Of a DNA stretch of 64,000 bases, positions 59,002-64,000 are shown piece after piece (position 1 is the first letter of the stretch; each line of letters starts with the position of its first letter). The translations under genes were made by a program, and so were the position numbers. Below the pieces are notes generated by a model, which was given only the letters and a program-made list of their open reading frames with translations, was not told the origin of the DNA and did not search any database. The DNA is from Echria macrotheca (lineage: Eukaryota > Ascomycota > Sordariomycetes > Sordariales > Schizotheciaceae). The stretch lies in contig MU839844.1 of NCBI GenBank assembly GCA_030411725.1, forward strand, positions 62,001-126,000, in the 5' to 3' direction.

Positions 59002-59076
59002 ATGAACCGTCGCGGGGTCGGAGCTTGAGCACGCCCCTCCGGTGCGTATCAACCAATCAAAACTTATCACCGCACC

Positions 59077-59082
59077 CACGTG
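59077..59082. promoter_or_regulatory. Second CACGTG box upstream of VTC1
   Basis: Second copy, about 285 nt before the VTC1 start and 81 nt from the first; it is preceded by CC and followed by TG. Confidence 0.55.
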
Positions 59083-59366
59083 TGTCACTCTGATCTGCTC
59101 GTTCCTCATTGATCAATTGGTTTTCGTATCTCTGGATGTTGTAATCGATCGGCCTGCAGAGCTCCTCTACCGAGGCCGTTTCTCCCGGTAACTGTTTGAG
59201 CTCTTTAAGCACCAACACTATCATCATCAAGCTTTTCTGCATCGATTCCACTTCATCCATTGCTGGCCTGTGGTTCTTTCTTCTCATTTTCACCAGATCC
59301 AGCCAGCCCGGACAGTTTCGGACGGTCCTGCATTTCTCATTCCAAGAGTCGAGCTTCCCGGTTGTC

Positions 59367-59814
59367 ATGTCTAGCCAGCCATTGCTTCAGACGGCCCCAG
59401 GTACAACCCCGCGCTTCGGAATAACCATGCGTTCGGTGCGCTGACGTCTTAATCGCAGGAAAGCGCATCGCGCTCCCAACCCGGGTCGAGCCGAAAGTTT
59501 TCTTCGCCAATGAGCGGACGTTTCTGTCATGGCTCAACTTCACCGTTGTCCTCGGGGCGCTCGCGATAGGGATGCTTAACTTCGGCGACCGTCCTGCCTT
59601 TATTTCGTCATTTCTATTCACCGGCGTTGCTATGGCGACCATGGTATATGCGTTAATAACATATCATTGGCGAGCAAAGTCGATACGAATGCGCGGTCAG
59701 GCGGGTTTCGATGACCGCTTTGGCCCGACCTTTTTGGCGATCATCCTGCTCATGGCGGTGGTGGTGAACTTCGTGCTGAGGATCACCTACAGCTCCCCCG
59801 ATCAGAAGCCATGA
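59367..59814 (+). CDS. vtc1: Vacuolar transporter chaperone subunit VTC1
   Basis: Small membrane subunit of the VTC polyphosphate polymerase, which makes polyphosphate from ATP and moves it into the vacuole. Two exons, 59367-59400 and 59459-59814, joined over a 58-nt intron inside a Gly codon, give 129 residues, the length of yeast Vtc1. The N-terminal segment KRIALPTRVEPKVFFANERTFLSWL, quoted in part as EPKVFFANERTFLSW, is the family hallmark and includes the basic residues that line the polyphosphate channel. Three membrane helices follow (FTVVLGALAIGML, FLFTGVAMATMVYALI, FLAIILLMAVVVNFVL). CACGTG boxes upstream suit phosphate control. Confidence 0.95.
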
Positions 59815-60292
59815 TCCGTCGGACATTCTTGAATCGGTCGGTTTAATCTGGCATGGCATGGATGAAGTGGCACACATAAGGATACATCTTTTGGATAGTT
59901 GCTTCCGGCGTTCCGCAACGCAGACTGAGCAACCGCTAGCATAGGATTCTGGCGGTATTCTAAGGGGAGGGGAAAGGGGGAATGACACTGGAGCGCATGA
60001 TATGGAGTTCGGGGCCTGATCTGCAGAGACTGGAGCATAGTGGAATTCCTAGGCACTACAAATGAGACGATGTGCGCTGAACCCACGCTCCCTATAGTCA
60101 TGGAGGTCATGAGTTGTCAAGTCGAAGCCAAAAAAAAAAAAAAAAACCACCCTGACTCCGGGACCGAATGTTGTAAATGCCACCCCGGGCACGCTTCCCA
60201 ACCGGACCTGCCAAATCTAGCTCGCCAAAACGCCTTTCTGGACTACTCCATCGCAGCCACAGAACCTCCTATCTCTGGTATGACATGATAAT
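59815..60292. other. Convergent 3' flanks with A17 run
   Basis: About 0.5 kb between the VTC1 and Alba-like stop codons, with a run of 17 A at 60130-60146. No gene seen. Confidence 0.6.
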
Positions 60293-61156
60293 TCAGGGTC
60301 TCCGCCCTTGTTGTTTCCCCTGTAACCGATCGACTTTCTGCTCATTTGTCTGGACCGCGACATCCGGGATGTCGTTCAGTTCCTTGATCGGGATTCTGGA
60401 AAGCCAGACGGTGATGTACGAGTTGTGTTTGATTTTTGGTGGCTCGACTGCCCGATCGTGAATCTTCGACTTCAAGGACTCGAAGTATTCGTCCCCATCG
60501 CTCTCATGAGACCCATCGCCACCATTGTTGTCTATGTGCGTATCCTCGATCACAGAGAGACTACCTAGATCCAAAAGCTCGCTCTCGCCCTCTCCCAGAA
60601 TATTGTACTGATACCATTTCTGCTTGCTTTCGCCAACACGTCTGCGCACGAGTCCTGCTATTGTGACGAGCTTCGACGCGGCGGTCAACTTCGCTGAAAG
60701 GAAGACGACTCCCGGGACTGCCGTCGCGTCCCACGGGTTGAACTGTTCGAGATGCTCGAGAGCTTTGTCGACGTGCTTTCGTACGCTCGTAGATGGCATA
60801 ACCGTGAGGGTCTTCAATCTGTATTTCGGGCTCAGTAGGTCGAGGACTGGTTGGTAGGGAACCAAGTAGTGGCTTGTGACGGGTTCCACGGCGACTCGCG
60901 TTCGTTTCGAAACGGTGGGATTTTCATTGTCGGGATGCCTGCGTTTAGCCATGGTCGGTGGTAGGCCATTCGCCGGCTGTGGTAGCAGCTCCATGTGTTG
61001 ACTGGCACCCTCAGTTCGGCGAATCGGTGGGGCATCTGGTGATGTTGGGTTTGGCTTTGCTCCGAACGTGAGGTTTTGATTGTGGGGGGAAAGATTGTTA
61101 TCGATAACAGGGTTCATGAAGCTCGGAGCGCATTGCGTGGGTGGATGGGATGACAA
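60293..61156 (-). CDS. Alba-fold nucleic-acid-binding protein
   Basis: Single exon, 287 residues from the first Met, or 219 from the Met at 60952 (MAKRRHPDNENP), which begins the basic part with KRTR and is a credible alternative start. The core PYQPVLDLLSPKYRLKTLTVMPSTS, then VRKHVDKALEHLEQF, then GVVFLSAKLTAASKLVTIAGLVRRRV fits the Alba pattern: a strand, a helix, and the GKA..K.V.IAE..KRR helix. Alba-like proteins in eukaryotes bind RNA, including RNase P/MRP RNA. The acidic C-terminal region (DNNGGDGSHESDGDEYF) is followed by a conserved-looking HNSYITVWLSRIP. I cannot tell whether it belongs to RNase P or is a general Alba protein. Confidence 0.7.
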   Translation of the reverse strand: MSSHPPTQCAPSFMNPVIDNNLSPHNQNLTFGAKPNPTSPDAPPIRRTEGASQHMELLPQPANGLPPTMAKRRHPDNENPTVSKRTRVAVEPVTSHYLVPYQPVLDLLSPKYRLKTLTVMPSTSVRKHVDKALEHLEQFNPWDATAVPGVVFLSAKLTAASKLVTIAGLVRRRVGESKQKWYQYNILGEGESELLDLGSLSVIEDTHIDNNGGDGSHESDGDEYFESLKSKIHDRAVEPPKIKHNSYITVWLSRIPIKELNDIPDVAVQTNEQKVDRLQGKQQGRRP

Positions 61157-62963
61157 GGCTGGAGCCTGCAGCGTGTGACAGATACTACGTAGTGTAGTTG
61201 ACTACGTATTCTCCCGATCTTGCTAAGGCACAAATATTAACATCTTGTGGTATTATTGACTTGACTTTTCTTGCATTCACAACTTAACTTTGCTTTACCA
61301 AAGATTTCGCGACAATGAAACGCGTCTCACAACCTCCCCCAGCGTTTCACTGGTTGCGGGACAAGGCGCGTCAGCCCGCATCCTGATCTCGGCTTGGCAA
61401 ATCCGTACGGACTCTGGGCCCGTGGGGCATAGTGGGGCACAGGCGATGCCCGAAAGCTGGAGTGGGGGCCAAACAGACGAAGCAGTCACGTGTGCAGACG
61501 GGGTACTCAAGACTTCCGCTTTGAAGTGAACTGTGTTCTGGTATGGGCGCTACTGGAGATCTCGCCGCTGTATGTACACGAGTTCTTCTTCACAGTAATC
61601 CGTGGTTGTCTAGTGTACTCTAGTCTTGGTAGTGCTGTCACATTCAAGTTGCCGTCTTGGGTCTTGGCTCCAAAAATGGATATCGGACCCACATTCGCAC
61701 TTGTACAAGACGGTTATGTATTGCCCGAATCTCAACATCTTCTATAATAAGGTAATTGCTCCCGCACTTCTCTCTCCCAAGGTTGCGTCTCATTACCGAA
61801 GCCTCTCAGGTGCCTGCGTTTGGATCTTGATAGGAGCTTCTCCGGAGAGTGCTTTCCCACCAGATTTCAAGCACTGCCAACCTCCATGCGTGCTTCAGCT
61901 CCAACTCCGCATGTCTCCGTCGCTGTCGTTCGATCATCGACGCTAATTCTCGCTAATATTCCCCGTGCAGCTCGCATCAGTGGATTCTAGCAGGATCACC
62001 TCAGGCCTATCGCCCGGCCTCAAGTGCGCAGTGAAGTGAAGCTCCCCCAAGGCGTCTTAAAGAAGAAGACAAATCAGGTCTCGACGAGCAACGGTTTTGG
62101 CTGCAGCATCAGGCCGCAGTGGGATCCGCTCATTGGCTGTCTCAGAGTCAGGGCGGCTTGTGCTTTTCCTCTGGGATTGGCAGGCACACCAAAGAAGTGG
62201 AAGGATGTCACGCCCGGATCCGCTTGTGGCCCAAGCATCCTCTTGCTCGGCCAATCAGCTGCCTGAGGAGCCCTCCCTCGATCACTTCCCGGTCATAAAG
62301 CTGGGTTAGTCACAGGCCCCCCTGTTCCCTTGCATTTTTGCCTCCGACCCAGGTCCTGACCTTCCAAACAATTTCCCTTCTCGCTGCGTCTCCCCAGCGC
62401 CCGTCCCCCAAACCTCAATCAACTTGCAACCAACATCACCCGCCGACCTCACCAAAACCACGCAACTGCGCGCGCGGCCGAACAACATCGTCCTTTTTTT
62501 TCCTTCGCGCGCTCATTTCGCTCTTGGGTCCGCACCCGTTCCTTTTCCACCATCGTCGAGGCTTTAACTAGCTCTCGCGCATTTTTGACGTCGCTCTCCG
62601 ACTCTCGATCGCATTCATTTCACGGTCGCATTCCGACGCCTGTTGCGCAGCGCAGAGTGGCGCCAGTGCTCTCTCCCTCTGGCCTGACCCCGTTTCCGCT
62701 GTGTCCAGGCGTGGCCACATCAGCGACCGAAGGCACCTGCGCGCTCTGGAATTCCTGACTAACCCACAACCGGCTGACCCGACCGGCCCGTCTAACCCGA
62801 TTGGGCCACCTTTCTCTGGTTACGTCAGCCCCGCCTGCCGCAGTCGTGAATCGCAACCCCTTTTCTTGTCTCCGCCTCCTCCAGCCACTGCTGCCTTGAG
62901 GCGCGTGCGATATATCCAAAGCACCCGCAACCTCTTGGTCGTGGGCGCTTCAACTCCTCATAT
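61157..62963. other. Divergent intergenic region of about 1.8 kb
   Basis: Short frames only. The frame at 62701-63300 plus runs out of phase across the next gene and is a shadow. CCAAT-like motifs occur near 62130 and 62250. Confidence 0.55.
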
Positions 62964-64000
62964 ATGTCGCGCTCCATGTTTCGCTTCTGGGCTTCCGACT
63001 CACGGGGAAGCGAAAAGTCGGCCGAAGATAGCGCTCTTCAAGGCCAGACCCAAGCGATTGCGCCAGGCGCATCAGAACCACCACAACCGTCTCCGAAACG
63101 GAGACGGCCGGTTTCGGTTGAAACCGACTACCAAACCTCGAAGCGCACCAAGACTGAGCAGAATGGGGGGCTTCCCTCCCCAGTCTCGGCATTCGCCGAC
63201 AGCGACGAGGCCAGCGGCCTGCTCAAGTCAAATCCAGCTCCCGATCTGGAGAGCGCGCGAGACGTTATCGAGTACCAATTTGGGCTTGAGATACTCTTGA
63301 AACATGATGAGCTGAGGCTCATCAACCAAGAGCTTGCCAAGTGTCAGGTTGCGCTCGAGCAGCTTCGCCGTTGTCACCTCATTCCCTATCCCGTCCAGTG
63401 CCCAACGCCGAGCCAAATGTTGGATATTAGCAGCGGCAAGGGACCAGCATGGCAGACGAAGCCGGGTCAGCCCGTCCCGAAATGGGCGCCACCCTTTGGT
63501 GTTGTTGAAGGCCCTTATGCGCGACACTACGCTAAGTGGCTTATACCCGACCCTGCCTTTGACGGCACCGTGCCTGATGTCCCGGGATTTGTCGAAGCTG
63601 GTCGCTCAAAGTCGTCTATCTCCGAGGGCAGAACGACGAGAAATAGCATGGACGTAGGCAACACTGGAAAGCAACGCCCTGTCCGTGGAGCGGGAGGACA
63701 GAGGTTACATGCGCTGTCGAGTGGATACCCGCAACCAAAAGACAAGCCAGCACCGTGCGTCTTGAAACGCTCTGATGGTGCCACCGTCAAGCTTGTCTGC
63801 ATTGATTGTCAAAGATGGGATTTTTCGAGCACGCAAGGCTTCATCAACCACTGCCGTATAGCTCATCGGAGAGATTTCAAGAGCCACGACGAGGCCGCTG
63901 TCCATTGCGGGCATCCCATCGAGGTCGATGAGAGTGGTGGGATCGTCGGTGACGACAACAAGACTGCCGGGGCTGCGACGTCCGGCTTGGTCCACCCTCT
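62964..64000 (+). CDS. AHC1-like C2H2 zinc-finger protein, cut by window end
   Basis: An open frame from ATG 62964 (MSRSMFRFWAS) runs to the last base without a stop, so at least 345 residues and the 3' end is missing. The N-terminus is disordered with a basic KRRRPVSVE and SKRTKTE nuclear-signal region. A helical stretch follows (ESARDVIEYQFGLEILLKHDELRLINQELAKCQ, quoted in part as LEILLKHDELRLIN), then a conserved block with PGQPVPKWAPPFGVVEGPYARHYAKW. A zinc finger of the form CIDCQRWDFSSTQGFINHCRIAH is followed by HRRDFKSHDEAAVHCG. This arrangement matches the AHC1-like zinc finger of fungal proteins tied to the ADA histone-acetyltransferase complex. The role is inferred from that family. 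No introns are needed in the visible part. Confidence 0.8.
   Translation, partial: MSRSMFRFWASDSRGSEKSAEDSALQGQTQAIAPGASEPPQPSPKRRRPVSVETDYQTSKRTKTEQNGGLPSPVSAFADSDEASGLLKSNPAPDLESARDVIEYQFGLEILLKHDELRLINQELAKCQVALEQLRRCHLIPYPVQCPTPSQMLDISSGKGPAWQTKPGQPVPKWAPPFGVVEGPYARHYAKWLIPDPAFDGTVPDVPGFVEAGRSKSSISEGRTTRNSMDVGNTGKQRPVRGAGGQRLHALSSGYPQPKDKPAPCVLKRSDGATVKLVCIDCQRWDFSSTQGFINHCRIAHRRDFKSHDEAAVHCGHPIEVDESGGIVGDDNKTAGAATSGLVHP

Larger units (their letters stand above)
58609..59366. other. Divergent promoter region dynein light chain / VTC1
   Basis: Shared upstream region of 0.76 kb with two CACGTG boxes (listed separately) and CCAAT boxes at 58928-58932, 58936-58940 and 59053-59057. No gene seen. 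Confidence 0.6.

Overview
The window is nuclear DNA of a filamentous ascomycete, most likely a Sordariomycete; this is inferred. The genes are GC-rich and spaced by one to several kilobases. Most introns are 50-140 nt, with GTNNGT-type donors, CTRAC-type branch points and AG acceptors. The gene set is eukaryotic and fungal: RTA1 exporter, ferric reductase, ISWI, eIF3i, C1-THF synthase, VTC1, a C2H2/fungal_trans factor and a GPI-anchored wall protein. I see no bacterial operons, phage, CRISPR array, rRNA or convincing tRNA. Exon joins given here were made by eye from splice signals and reading-frame continuity; no transcript data were available.

Layout. 1.5-2.7 kb (-): organellar-type serine lipase, 4 exons. 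3.9-5.2 kb (+): RTA1-like 7TM protein. 6.1-8.8 kb (+): large disordered protein with a coiled coil and two C-terminal membrane segments. 12.6-14.7 kb (+): ferric reductase/NOX-fold protein. 15.9-18.8 kb (+): AMPK-type glycogen-binding (CBM48) protein with internal repeats. 20.3-22.3 kb (+): RNF10/Mag2-type RING protein. 23.0-23.6 kb (+): small disordered protein. 23.9-24.5 kb (-): Cys-rich GPI-anchored protein. 25.9-26.5 kb (-): voltage-gated proton channel. 27.4-28.2 kb (-): HAPSTR1/TAPR1-like protein. 29.2-32.8 kb (+): ISWI remodeler. 33.2-34.4 kb (-): eIF3i. 35.5-38.9 kb (+): C1-tetrahydrofolate synthase. 38.9-46.9 kb: an 8 kb gene-poor tract with simple repeats. 46.9-51.3 kb (+): C2H2 plus fungal-specific transcription factor. 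52.8-54.5 kb (-): choline-phosphate cytidylyltransferase. 55.3-56.2 kb (-): F-box protein. 58.0-58.6 kb (-): Tctex-type dynein light chain. 59.4-59.8 kb (+): VTC1. 60.3-61.2 kb (-): Alba-fold protein. 63.0 kb to the right edge (+): AHC1-like zinc-finger protein, cut by the window end.

The genes are mostly unrelated housekeeping and membrane functions, not a biosynthetic cluster. Two promoters carry readable regulatory signals. Two CACGTG boxes lie upstream of VTC1 and suggest phosphate control. Two TGAGTCA boxes lie upstream of the C1-THF synthase and suggest general amino-acid/purine control.

The most unusual structures are in the transcription factor at 46.9-51.3 kb. One is a 498-nt segment with perfect splice signals that is nevertheless fully open in frame (an exitron candidate). 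The other is an 81-nt, intron-like pyrimidine/poly-C insert that begins exactly at the end of the second zinc finger and lacks a GT donor.
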